NCBI GenBank assembly: GCA_004524595.1
Contig: SDOA01000016.1
Coordinates: 1 to 47,444, forward strand
Direction of reading: 5' to 3'
Origin: Candidatus Thorarchaeota archaeon
Lineage (GTDB): Archaea > Asgardarchaeota > Thorarchaeia > Thorarchaeales > Thorarchaeaceae
DNA: 47,444 bases
Below the pieces are notes generated by a model. It did not search any database, was not told where the DNA came from, and worked only from the letters and a program-made list of their open reading frames with translations. The position numbers and the translations under genes are program-made. Shown here one piece after another: positions 26,185-34,900 of this stretch (position 1 is the stretch's first letter; each line of letters starts with the position of its first letter).

Positions 26185-26745
26185 TCACCTCCCAAGATAT
26201 TTTTTGAATGAGGAGTATCCAAAAAGAAGAACTAGACCTAGAATTGTGAAGACACTACTACTAGTGAGAAACAGAATTAGATCAGATTGGAGGCTCCCTG
26301 TATTCGCGATTCCTTCAACTAGATATAACATGACTGTCGCATATGAACTATCAATATTGTCTGTAACAGCAAGTGTGTAGTTGTAAGTACCATAGTCCAT
26401 TAGAAACAATGGAACTCTATAGAAGATATGAATACTGGAAAAAGGCGATGTTTCTTGTGCACTTCCTGAGTATTCAAGGGTGTTGTTGTTGAAGAGAACA
26501 AATAAGATTTCATCATTAGCATTTCCAGTGATTGTCCAAATCAGCAGATTAGGTTGTGAATTCCTATACCAAGTAATAGGCTCTGAAGGATAGTGGATTG
26601 TGAGATTTTCATGAGTTTCAGAAATAGTTGAAACAATTCCTGAAGTTGACGACTCCAATGTGGAAACTGATGATATATACTGTGGAATAATCATAGTTAC
26701 TATAAAGATTAGCATCGAGATGTGAACAATTCGTTTCTGTTGCAT
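26185..26745 (-). CDS. Exported membrane-anchored protein, partner of the giant surface protein
   Basis: 186 residues: signal peptide (about 1-28), a Ser/Thr/Asn-rich external beta domain (about 30-150; several NxT/S sequons such as NLT and NYT), a transmembrane helix (about 154-176) and a short basic tail KKYLGR. The domain LLIWTITGNANDEILFVLFNN...YRVPLFLMDYGTYNYTLAVTD looks like one Ig-like/PKD-type module as found in many copies on archaeal surface proteins. AGGTGAGG precedes the ATG. It is the first gene of a two-gene operon with the 1688-residue protein. Confidence 0.78.
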   Translation of the reverse strand: MQQKRIVHISMLIFIVTMIIPQYISSVSTLESSTSGIVSTISETHENLTIHYPSEPITWYRNSQPNLLIWTITGNANDEILFVLFNNNTLEYSGSAQETSPFSSIHIFYRVPLFLMDYGTYNYTLAVTDNIDSSYATVMLYLVEGIANTGSLQSDLILFLTSSSVFTILGLVLLFGYSSFKKYLGR

Positions 26746-27123
26746 GATACCTCACCTGAAATGATATCCTACGCATGCCTTTTGTACTCACACAATTTCA
26801 TACGATAGTATAATGAGAGAGTATGGGAAGAATGGATTATTGATAGTTTGTTTTTCTGTGGAAATGTTACAATAGACCTCTAACTAGAGAGTGCGCGTAT
26901 ATCAAAGGTTCAAGCTGCTAAATTCGTATATATAGAGGATTAGATTGCAAAAAGAGCATTGATGTTAAGTTTCTTGGTACTCTAAAAGTATCAAACTGCA
27001 AAAATTTCTTACCAAATCAATCAGAAGAAGCAGGAAAGTTATTTCTGATGGTTGTTTCAAAAATCTGATGTAGTAGAGGGATGCAGACTGAGTCACTTCT
27101 GTCTAATTGAGGTGTGACAGCAA
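26746..27123. other. Intergenic region with an orphan promoter
   Basis: Upstream region of the 186-residue gene. On the plus strand a strong TATA box, TATATATAG (26927-26935), is followed about 40 nt later by a hairpin, TTGGTACT (26974-26981) with AGTATCAA (26987-26994), 8 bp with one G-U pair, and then AT-rich sequence. This could be the promoter and 5' leader of the small gene at 27124 or of a short RNA. No ORF is convincing here. Confidence 0.35.
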
Positions 27124-27417
27124 ATGAACAATATGAAACAAGAAATATGTCTCATTGCTTGCATAGTAATTTGGTTTCTTATTATTTGAGCAATTTTGAT
27201 ACTGGTAAACGTAGTGGGATTAGTTCAAGGAATAGAATTTCTTGATGCACTGGGTTTATTCATAGGAGTTGGAATCGCTCAAAGTGTTGTCCTTATTGGG
27301 TTATATCTTAAAAACAACGAGGATAATAATCCAACGAATTTTGATGACAAAAATGGACCACCTGATACATGGGTGTTAGGATTGGTTTCCTCAAGTGGAA
27401 ACGTGGAAAACTTGTAG
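27124..27417 (+). pseudogene. Small two-helix membrane protein broken by an in-frame TGA
   Basis: An ATG at 27124 with GAGGTG about 9 nt upstream opens a frame encoding MNNMKQEICLIACIVIWFLI, then TGA at 27187-27189, after which the same frame stays open to 27417. Read through, it would be a 97-residue protein with a first membrane helix (about 9-36), a second (about 42-62) and an acidic Asn/Asp-rich tail. Without the TGA the first helix is continuous, so either the gene has a nonsense change (TGG to TGA is one base), the downstream part restarts at TTG 27196, or the stop is recoded. No selenocysteine-insertion hairpin was identified. Confidence 0.5.
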
Positions 27418-27774
27418 ATAGAGTAGAAATTGATAGCCCAACAGGAATCAGTACCCTGCATAGTCTTCTTCGTTCTAGTAGATTTGGATAAATAATTACT
27501 TCAAGGTTCAGAAATTTACAAAATATGCTGGATTATATGAAGTGCCAAAAGGTTAATTTACGATATTGGGAAACCTGAGAAGATATCGCTAAAGAATAAC
27601 ACCAGAAAGTTTTGACGGTTCTGGTCATTTCTACGCACGAATACATTCTATTCTGAGCAAGGGATTCTAAATAAGGTCAATCATTTTTCTTCAATGATTG
27701 GCAATTTCTAAATAGGAGTAACCAATCCAACTTGTGAAAGAAATGAGAATATGGTTAGAATAGTTATAATCTTT
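27418..27774. other. Intergenic region with two hairpins and a flanking repeat
   Basis: ACCAGAA (27601-27607) pairs with TTCTGGT (27619-27625), and CAATCAT (27678-27684) with ATGATTG (27694-27700). The second hairpin is bracketed by two copies of TTCTAAATA (27665-27673 and 27706-27714). They lie downstream of the GTPase gene (minus strand), and may be its terminator or sites for a regulator. No coding sequence seen. Confidence 0.35.
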
Positions 27775-28410
27775 CTAGCGATACATGCGTTTTAGTATGA
27801 CTTCTCGTGCTATTGCTTGGAACGCCCTCTTAACTCCTACTCCCTGAACAGCAATAGTTTCATAGATTGGAACATTGCCGCCAAGACCTAGGAGATCAAG
27901 CATTTCGTCACGGGACATTCTATTAGGTAGGTCTCTCTTGTTAAGCATGACGACTATTGGAATCTCACGCCCAAGAGCATCACCTAGGAACAGTTTCAAC
28001 TCCTCGAAGCTCTCTGTATTCTCGTCACGCTGGTCTGGCGATGAATCAGCCACAAAGAGGATTCCATCTGTACCCTGTAGTACCACCTTTCGTTGATGCC
28101 TGTGTCGCTTCTGGCCAGCCACTGTGAACACATCAAAGAGGACACGGCCTCCAGCGGACATTGGTACATAGTCAAAAAACAGCGTACGATTGGTCTCGTC
28201 TTCAATAGCAGTGAACTCTCCCTTTTGTAGTCCCTCTACTTTTCCATAGAGCCATCTGAGGGCTGTGGTCTTACCACCGAGACTTGGACCATAGAAGACC
28301 AGTTTCAAGTGAATTCTGCCCTTATCGTCTTTGCGAATTGTAAACACCTCACTATATCGAAAGTACGGTCCTGTTATGGGAGATTGATTGAGTAAGAAAT
28401 CATGTCTCAT
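27775..28410 (-). CDS. MglA/Arf-like small GTPase
   Basis: 211 residues of Ras-superfamily GTPase, closest in pattern to MglA and Arf/Sar1. P-loop GPSLGGKT (41-48), switch I DETNRTLFFDYVP (71-83, the MglA-type RTLFFD signature), G3 FDVFTVAGQ (92-100), where Thr/Val replaces the usual DxxG aspartate as in MglA, NKRD at 157-160 for guanine recognition. An extra N-terminal segment of about 34 residues precedes the fold. Roadblock proteins are the known partners and activators of MglA, and two are encoded just upstream on the same strand, so a GTPase-roadblock switch is likely. The ATG at 28410 is chosen; a second ATG is at 28403 out of frame. Confidence 0.93.
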   Translation of the reverse strand: MRHDFLLNQSPITGPYFRYSEVFTIRKDDKGRIHLKLVFYGPSLGGKTTALRWLYGKVEGLQKGEFTAIEDETNRTLFFDYVPMSAGGRVLFDVFTVAGQKRHRHQRKVVLQGTDGILFVADSSPDQRDENTESFEELKLFLGDALGREIPIVVMLNKRDLPNRMSRDEMLDLLGLGGNVPIYETIAVQGVGVKRAFQAIAREVILKRMYR

Positions 28411-28467
28411 AAAAGCCTTTGTGGGACAAGAATCTCTTTGCTTATAGGTCTAGACATCATCTTGCTT

Positions 28468-28485
28468 ATAATACCCTAGTATTAT
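28468..28485. promoter_or_regulatory. 7-bp inverted repeat upstream of the GTPase
   Basis: ATAATAC (28468-28474), spacer CCTA, GTATTAT (28479-28485). It lies about 60 nt upstream of the GTPase start and contains AT-rich TATA-like sequence on both strands; TATAAGC occurs twice nearby. Candidate operator. Confidence 0.35.
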
Positions 28486-28510
28486 GACTGACAACAAGGG
28501 ATATTTACAT

Positions 28511-28537
28511 CAGAGTAACTAGTCATTGCTAGCTCTG
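28511..28537 (-). terminator. Hairpin downstream of the roadblock pair
   Basis: CAGAG (28511-28515) and CTAG (28519-28522) pair with CTAG (28529-28532) and CTCTG (28533-28537), nine pairs with a 3-nt bulge and a 6-nt loop, 17 nt beyond the roadblock stop on the minus strand. Confidence 0.35.
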
Positions 28538-28553
28538 TATGTCGGTTGATTTG

Positions 28554-29018
28554 TCATACCCGTTCGAGTTCAGCAAGAGCTGATTTGAGATCTTCTTCGT
28601 CGAGTTCGCTATCCTTGGGAGAGAGTGGTTCGACTGCAAGGAATTTGTCAAGTTCATCAGCAAGCTGTACGCCTTGCTTCTTCATCACAAGCCGGATCAG
28701 ACCAATATTGACCTCTGCCTCGGAAACTACGCAGAGTACACCTTTCCCACAGGCTGAGGCGAAGATTTTGCCCTCCGAGAATTCAGAAGTGACTATCTCG
28801 AGCTCCCCAATCTGCAGGTTCTTGCCCTGCTCCTCACTTGCACAGAAGACAGCGCTTGCGATTGCACCGATTGAGTCGACATCGACTGGGTAATAGCTCA
28901 ACTTTGACACGTTTGCAATGGTGAGACCCGTCTTATCAACTAGTATGACCTTCTTAATTCCCTTGTCCTGTCTGATGATTTCGGTCAGTATCTTATCGAA
29001 GGCTTTAGGATCACTCAT
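28554..29018 (-). CDS. Roadblock/LC7 protein with C-terminal extension
   Basis: 154 residues. Roadblock fold at residues about 1-115 (FDKILTEIIRQDKGIKKVILV, KTGLTIANV, SIGAIASAVFCASEEQGK, strands LEIVTSEFSEGKIFASACG and VLCVVSEAEVNIG). The remaining 40 residues are acidic and helical (SPKDSELDEEDLKSALAEL) and could fold over a partner. Family members form homo- or heterodimers that regulate Ras-like GTPases; the MglA-like GTPase gene is 140 bases downstream. GGAG is 10 nt before the ATG. It is 15 bases from the preceding roadblock gene, so the two are co-transcribed. Confidence 0.9.
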   Translation of the reverse strand: MSDPKAFDKILTEIIRQDKGIKKVILVDKTGLTIANVSKLSYYPVDVDSIGAIASAVFCASEEQGKNLQIGELEIVTSEFSEGKIFASACGKGVLCVVSEAEVNIGLIRLVMKKQGVQLADELDKFLAVEPLSPKDSELDEEDLKSALAELERV

Positions 29019-29033
29019 TCAAGTTCACTCCAT

Positions 29034-29333
29034 TCATTCATTATTCTTAAGGACTACCAATATTAGTCCCTCGTTTACATCCGGTGCGATGTTGATTTGA
29101 CCCTTAGCTGTATCCAGAGTCAAGAAGGACAGTGACCCCTCACGAAGTTCCCTCACAGCATCGAGGGCTTTTCCAACGAGAGAGGTGATAATAGCGGCAA
29201 CGTTCTCCGTAGTATCAGGGTCTAAATCACTGCTTAATGGTAGACCCTCCATATTTGTTACCACAACCCCACGTACACCTTCCTGAGCCTTGAGTCTTGC
29301 TAGGATGGATTGGAGTTTTTCTTGTGTGATCAC
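29034..29333 (-). CDS. Minimal roadblock/LC7 protein
   Basis: 99 residues, just the roadblock core: N-terminal helix LQSILARLKAQEGVRGVVV, turn NMEGLPLSSDL, helix NVAAIITSLVGKALDAV, strands LSFLTLDTAKGQINIAPDVNEGLILVVL. It could pair with the longer roadblock encoded next to it, as Ragulator subunits do. GTG start, with GGGG about 11 nt upstream. A 200-base, highly structured region (palindrome, direct repeats, dyad) lies upstream. Confidence 0.9.
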   Translation of the reverse strand: MITQEKLQSILARLKAQEGVRGVVVTNMEGLPLSSDLDPDTTENVAAIITSLVGKALDAVRELREGSLSFLTLDTAKGQINIAPDVNEGLILVVLKNNE

Positions 29334-29430
29334 TGTACGGATTCCCCGCTATTTCAACTGTGCATTAACAACAACTACGCCGCAGTTGACTATTTTAGAC
29401 TTGTGGAGATATGTTGCTGTTTAACATTTG

Positions 29431-29444
29431 AAAATGCGCATTTT
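29431..29444. promoter_or_regulatory. 14-bp perfect palindrome
   Basis: AAAATGCGCATTTT (29431-29444), extended outwards by TGTTT and AAACA-type sequence with gaps, about 100 nt upstream of the roadblock start. Candidate operator for the roadblock-GTPase transcript. Confidence 0.4.
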
Positions 29445-29460
29445 AAACATATTTGAGGTT

Positions 29461-29498
29461 GTGTTACGTAAAAAATGGGGGGTGTGTCGCGTAAAAAA
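29461..29498. repeat. 15-bp direct repeat, 23-bp period
   Basis: GTGTTACGTAAAAAA (29461-29475) and GTGTCGCGTAAAAAA (29484-29498) differ at two positions. They overlap the left arm of the dyad at 29482-29513. Repeated near-identical units with a two-turn period suggest cooperative protein binding. Confidence 0.45.
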
Positions 29499-29513
29499 CC
29501 TTGCACGACACAC
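29482..29513. terminator. 8-bp dyad flanked by T/A runs
   Basis: GTGTGTCG (29482-29489) and CGACACAC (29506-29513), 16-base loop. On the plus strand it is followed by TTTTT, on the minus strand by CCCCCC and a T-run. It lies 25 nt beyond the stop of the Sec23/24-like gene on the minus strand, so it is probably its terminator. Confidence 0.45.
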
Positions 29514-29537
29514 TTTTTGTATAAAAATCCGGGTTGA

Positions 29538-31166
29538 CTAGTCCTCATCTTCATCTTTCTTGAAGAGAGCTTTTGAGCTTCTCTTCATCTGTGCCAAGTT
29601 CTCAGTGAAGGCTGCATCAGCTGCTCCAGATGGAGCTGATGCGGGAGCCATTTCCATTGCTTCTTCCTGACGTTGAATCTCTTTTTCTTCGCTTTCGAGA
29701 GCCCTGTCTGCTTTGTCAAGCATATCCTTCACAGCTTTAGGTGCAGCAGCTGATTTCTTCTTCATTGCTGACCTGTAAGAGGAGATTCGTTCTCTTCCTT
29801 TCTCACGGTCGCCTCCAAACGATTCTTCGCCAGCCTTCTGGGTGACAAAGGTAGCACCGACTGTTGGATCAAGAGTTGCCATAATCTCATCTTCTTTCTT
29901 AGAGACCTTGAGCTTGGTTGTGACAGCACGAATCCGCCGAGCTCCTTCTCCATCAGTGTAGGTGACTTGTACTTGAATTGGAACCTCAGAAGTCTTGATC
30001 TCCGTGTTAGGAGATATCTCGAAATAGAGTTCATTGTCTGCACTCACGACGCCAACCTTGCTCTCACCCTTTTTCTTGAGCGTATCAACTATAGCACGAG
30101 ATACACCAGAGGCATCTTTTATGGAGATACCTGGAGGAGTGACAAGTCGAACTTCAACATCACGACCGAGGAGAGATGCACCTGCAAGTTCAGATATACT
30201 TCTATCCAATTCATTTGGAGTGACATAATACATCTGTCCGCCTGTAGCCTCGGGGAGAAGACCTAAAGTCTTGAGCTCCATACCTGCTCCAGATGCAATA
30301 CCAACAACATCAACAGCAGCACCAATGTCAAGGAACATCTTACCTAGATCTTCGTAGTACTTGTTTGCCGGAGTGACTTGGTATCCCTCAAGGGCGCCAA
30401 TTCCCTCATTGGCAAGACCATCAGTAAGAAGGACAATTCGACCGACATTGCGATGCTTTGCAATCACATAAGCCATTGCAACAGCTGGGCCCAGAGCTGT
30501 ACCACCCTGATCTCGGAGAGCTTGAACATGGCCTTTGAGTTTATCCGCATGTTGTCCAACAGTAACAAGCTTGATTTTATCAAGCATTTTCTTCGTTGAG
30601 CCCATTATGGCATCAAGACTTGCAAAGGCATCACGAGGTAGTTGAATGGGTTCTCCTGTTTCAAGATTTCTAGCAAGAACGCTGCTCTCAAACTCAATTA
30701 GACCGAACATTGTATCAGGTGCATTTGCAGCAAGACTGTCTATTGAAGTATTGAGACTACGTTTTACTGCTGAGAGATTTGCTCCGCTCATAGATCCTGA
30801 AACATCAATGAGCGCTAAGAATGACCGACCCCCTGTAGAAATTACACCAGTATCAGCATCTGGTTTGGTCTTAGGTGGTTCTATCATAAAATCTGTGTCA
30901 TCTCCAGCGACAACAATATCACCTTCAATAATATTTAGGGTTCCACAGAATGAACAGATAAAATGTCTACCAACCTTAGGATCATCTTTGATTTGGTCTA
31001 TACTAAGTAGGAACCCATTGCATTTGTGGCATGCTATTGGTTTCCCTACAATTTTTGTGGTTTCGTGTGCGAGATGACCAAACTCCACACGTAATACATA
31101 TGGAATGTCGCTCAGGACATCTTTCGATGCTGGAAAGGACTCAGAGCTAGTTCTCAAAAAAGACAT
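29538..31166 (-). CDS. Sec23/Sec24-like protein (zinc ribbon, vWA trunk)
   Basis: 542 residues in the order of the COPII coat proteins Sec23/Sec24. A zinc ribbon (Cys46, Cys49, Cys71, Cys74; CxxC...FICSFCGTLN closely resembles the Sec23/24 CxxC...W.CxxCg..N finger) is followed by a vWA trunk (about 112-335) with an intact MIDAS: DVSGS (121-125), Thr223, Asp249 (TDG). A beta-sandwich region (about 336-425) and a helical, charged C-terminal region (about 426-542) follow; the gelsolin-like domain of Sec23/24 is not obvious. Eukaryotic Sec23/24 lack a MIDAS, so metal-dependent ligand binding may be ancestral here. GGAGG lies 11 nt before the ATG. Roadblock genes flank it on both sides. Confidence 0.8.
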   Translation of the reverse strand: MSFLRTSSESFPASKDVLSDIPYVLRVEFGHLAHETTKIVGKPIACHKCNGFLLSIDQIKDDPKVGRHFICSFCGTLNIIEGDIVVAGDDTDFMIEPPKTKPDADTGVISTGGRSFLALIDVSGSMSGANLSAVKRSLNTSIDSLAANAPDTMFGLIEFESSVLARNLETGEPIQLPRDAFASLDAIMGSTKKMLDKIKLVTVGQHADKLKGHVQALRDQGGTALGPAVAMAYVIAKHRNVGRIVLLTDGLANEGIGALEGYQVTPANKYYEDLGKMFLDIGAAVDVVGIASGAGMELKTLGLLPEATGGQMYYVTPNELDRSISELAGASLLGRDVEVRLVTPPGISIKDASGVSRAIVDTLKKKGESKVGVVSADNELYFEISPNTEIKTSEVPIQVQVTYTDGEGARRIRAVTTKLKVSKKEDEIMATLDPTVGATFVTQKAGEESFGGDREKGRERISSYRSAMKKKSAAAPKAVKDMLDKADRALESEEKEIQRQEEAMEMAPASAPSGAADAAFTENLAQMKRSSKALFKKDEDED

Positions 31167-31293
31167 CTAATTGCTTGCCTCCAAAATTATTCAGCCAACC
31201 TTTGCGCGAGGAAATTTAAGTCAATCGACTGCTTCTTATATGATTAAAAATGGATGGAGTATCTATATTAGGAGAAGAGATTTCTAACAGATA

Positions 31294-31303
31294 AAATATA
31301 TAG
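31294..31303 (+). promoter_or_regulatory. TATA box of the divergent roadblock gene
   Basis: AAATATATAG lies about 58 nt upstream of the ATG at 31361; the ribosome site AGGAGG (31345-31350) is 10 nt before it. The intergenic stretch also holds the minus-strand promoter of the Sec23/24-like gene. Confidence 0.5.
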
Positions 31304-31360
31304 ACAACAGATACAAACACACAGTTAGATATTTGAGACCTCTTAGGAGGAGAACCCATT

Positions 31361-31726
31361 ATGGTAGATAAAGAGAAGATTGAACAGATTGTAACGGAAA
31401 CAATGGCTGCAAATGCAGACCTGCAAGGAATGATTGTTTGTGATGCAAAGGGAAACGTACTCTTTGGACACACAATAACAGGTGGCATCAAACACGCAGA
31501 TGTAGCGGCCCTTGCAGTGAAGATAGCAGCTAACTCATCTCAGCTTAGTGCGGGTCTAGATAAGGGAGGTCTCAAGGAAGTAAACATCTCTTCAGACCAC
31601 GGTTTTATAATCATCATGGGTGATGTAAAAATCGTAATGGCTGCAGTAGCTGGAGAAGGTGCACGAGAATCAATAGGACTTCTTCTAATAGCATTACGAA
31701 GATCTTTGCTCTCTATGTTAAAATGA
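31361..31726 (+). CDS. Roadblock/LC7 domain protein, divergent from the Sec23/24-like gene
   Basis: 121 residues. Roadblock fold with helix KIEQIVTETMAANADLQGMIV, strand CDAKGNVLFGHTI, helix KHADVAALAVKIAANSSQL, strands LKEVNISSDHGFIIIMGDVKIVMAAV and a final long helix. Closest in form to MglB-like roadblocks. Shares a bidirectional promoter region with the Sec23/24-like gene, so the two may be co-expressed. Separate from the SMC gene, with 180 bases between. Confidence 0.9.
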   Translation: MVDKEKIEQIVTETMAANADLQGMIVCDAKGNVLFGHTITGGIKHADVAALAVKIAANSSQLSAGLDKGGLKEVNISSDHGFIIIMGDVKIVMAAVAGEGARESIGLLLIALRRSLLSMLK

Positions 31727-31800
31727 AAAACATTGCACCAGAGTTAGACTTTTTTGCTATTTCATTGGGCATATAACTAGCAAAGAGTAATCCTAATGTA

Positions 31801-31815
31801 CTAGGTATTACCTAG
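31801..31815. promoter_or_regulatory. 15-base palindrome upstream of smc
   Basis: CTAGGTATTACCTAG, perfect around one central base, extended by GT on the right. It lies about 95 nt before the SMC start and so may be an operator controlling the chromosome-segregation operon. Confidence 0.45.
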
Positions 31816-31909
31816 GTCATACCAACGATATTTAGGACTCTGTATCATCGGAATAACATACAGAAAGATACGCCATAGCTGATACAATCTGCCGGGATGG
31901 GAACGGGAC

Positions 31910-34900
31910 TTGGTCTATATAGAGAAGCTAGTATGCAAGGGCTTCAAATCATTTGGTCGAGACTCCGTCAGCATCAAATTCAACCCCGGTTTTACTTGCA
32001 TTGTTGGACCAAATGGGTCAGGAAAGTCCAATGTGATTGATGCCATTCTCTTCGTTCTAGGGCAGCTTAGTGCTAAGACTCTACGTGCAACAGTCTTTTC
32101 AGACTTGCTTTATTCACCACCAAAACCAAACATGCCACCAAAAGCAAAGTCAGCTATTGTCGAGTTGCATTTTGACAATAGGGATAGAAGGTTACAGATT
32201 GAAGCAGACAGAGTTGTGATAGAGAGAGAATTGGATGATACGGGAAAATCCGTGTGTCGAATAAATGGAAAAGTCGTCACCAGAACGGCGGTCATTGATG
32301 TTCTTGGCGCCATTGGAGTTGACCCTAATGGATACAATCTGGTGCTTCAAGGTGAAATAGCTCAGATGGTCAAGGCTAGTCCTACAGAGCGAAGAAAACT
32401 CATCGAAGAGATTGCTGGTATATCTGCATATGATGAACAAAAAGAGCGTGCTCTCAAGAAGCTGGCGGAGAGTGATAGTAATCTAGGAAAAGTAGATGCT
32501 CAATTACAAGAACGAAGACGACAATTGGAAAAGCTTGAAGAAGAAAGAGCCGATGCCTTACGTTACAAAGGGCTCAATCAGCAAATTCGAAAACATAAGG
32601 TCAATATTATGGCTTGGAGTGTACTCAAGGGAAGGTCTCGAATTAATACAATCAATGAAACGCTGGCTCAACGTGCCGATGAAGTAACCCAACTAATGAA
32701 AGAGCTTGTAGAAGTTGAAACAGGGATTACTTCTACTGAGACAGAGATAGACACTATTGACCATGAGATAGACCAGATCACGGGTGGAGACTCAGCCAGG
32801 GTGTCTGAGCAATATGGAATAGTTTCTGCAGCAGTGAGCCATGTAAGATCTGACCTTGAAAGAGCCCAGAGCGAGTATGATAAAACTTCAGATGAGAAGA
32901 TTGCCCTTATCGAGGGCTTGGAAGAGATACAGAATGAGATCTCAAAGAATGAAAAATTGATGAAGGATAAGAATGAGGGACTAAGTAGGTTAGAGAGAGA
33001 AATTTCTGGCACTGCAGCTCAAATTATCAAAATGGAAGAGATGGCACAAAGAGAACAGACTACATATTATGAAACCACTCTTCGACTTCAAGACTTGAAT
33101 AATCAGCTGCGAGCATTAGATGAAGGAGTGTCAGAAGTACGCTCTGCAATAAAATCAGACAATAGAGAGCTTGGATTAGCTTACGAAGAATTGAGGGATT
33201 CAACAGAGAGTCTCGAGAAGACAAGAGAGGGCCTCATTGAATTGAAACAGATCATTCCAGAGCGGAAAGAAGCAATAGAGAAGTCTGAGAAACTTGAAGA
33301 ATCCATGAAGAGAGAGATTGAGGACCTCTCCAGACAACTAGCAACAATAGATGCTGAAGTCGATGAGAGCGCAAAGATTGTTTCAACAACAAGGGAAGAA
33401 TTGATTAAAGTACAAGCAAGACAAGATGCTCTGAAAGAGGCGGAAGATACCTTTCTGAAGAGAAGAAGGGCTGTAGCAAGAGTTCTTGAACTAAGGGATT
33501 CAAGCGAGATAAGAGGAATCTATGGTACTGTTGCTGAATTAGGAACGATAGATCCAGATTATGTTGTTGCCATGGAGATTGCAGGTGGAAATAGGCTTTC
33601 ATATATAGTTGTAGAAGATGAGGCAGCTGCAACTGCATGCGTCGAAGCTCTAAAGCGTGATAAAGCCGGTAGAGCCTCATTTATTCCTCTTGACAAAATA
33701 AGAACACAGCCACCGAAAAAGCTTCCAAAAGAGGAGGGAGTCATTGATTTTGCACTGAATCTGGTAAAATTCGATTCAAAGATGCTCCCAGCATTTGAAT
33801 TTGTATTTTCAGATACTATTGTCACAAAAGACTTTGCAACTGCAAAGCGTTTGGGCTTTCGCAGCCAACGTGCTGTTTCTCTCGAGGGAGAGCTGGTCGA
33901 AAGGTCAGGTCTGATAACAGGAGGACACTTTCAGAAAGCATCTGCAGGACTTTCACTACAGGTTGAAGACACAAGCCCGGAAATCGTCAAACGACTTGAG
34001 GGATTAGAGGCAATACTAAAGGAACTTCGAAGAAAACAGACTGCCCTAAGAGACCAGAGGAATGAATTGGATCGTGAGATTCAGAGTATTTCAAAGACGA
34101 ATTATAAAGATGGAATTGAACTTGAAAAACTTGAAGAACGTCAAAAAGAATTAGACAATAAGAACAAGACTCTTGAAGAACGTATTGAGAAGGCCACACT
34201 TACTATTTCAGAGCTAGAGGCTCAAATAAAGAACCTGACAGAACGCGATGAAGAGCTCACTGTCCAGCGTGAGAGAGTAATGGTACAACGGGATCAATGT
34301 AATGAAGACCTATCAAGAGCAGACTCCTCTAAATTGATACAAGGTATCAAGGATTTGAAAGAAGTTCAAGAACAATATCAGAGGCAGCGTGAGAGAGTAC
34401 AGAGTGAAATCACTGCTCTACGAGTTGCTCTTGACGAAAGACTTGGACCTAAAGCAATTGAATTTGAATCGAAAATACATGAATTGGATGCAATACTACC
34501 AGGACTCGAAGAAGAGGTAAAGCGGCTTGCATTGGGACTTTCAGAGAGAGAGAAGGAATTTGTTAAACTAAAAGAAGAGAGAGAACGTATTGATGAGGCG
34601 GTTAAAGATAAACGGGTTCGTCAATTAGAGCTTCGAGAACAACAGAGAAACTTTCGACTAAGACAGGAAGAAATACGCGAAGCGCAGACTGCAAATGAAA
34701 AAGCTGTGTACAGACTTCAGACAGAACAGAATCGACTTGAAACGGATATTGTTGCATTTTTAGCAGAACTTTCAGACCTAACAGATGCAAATGAGGCTCT
34801 TGAAGAGAGAAGAGAAGAACGTGAACCGACATATAAAGAACTTGAAGATTTCGAAGAGAAAATAAAAGAAATTGAGCGAGAACTTGAAGCAATGGGGCCT

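Noticed and set aside
26903..26925. GGTTCAAGC-like T-arm sequence suggesting a tRNA
   Set aside because: No acceptor, D or anticodon arm can be paired around it.
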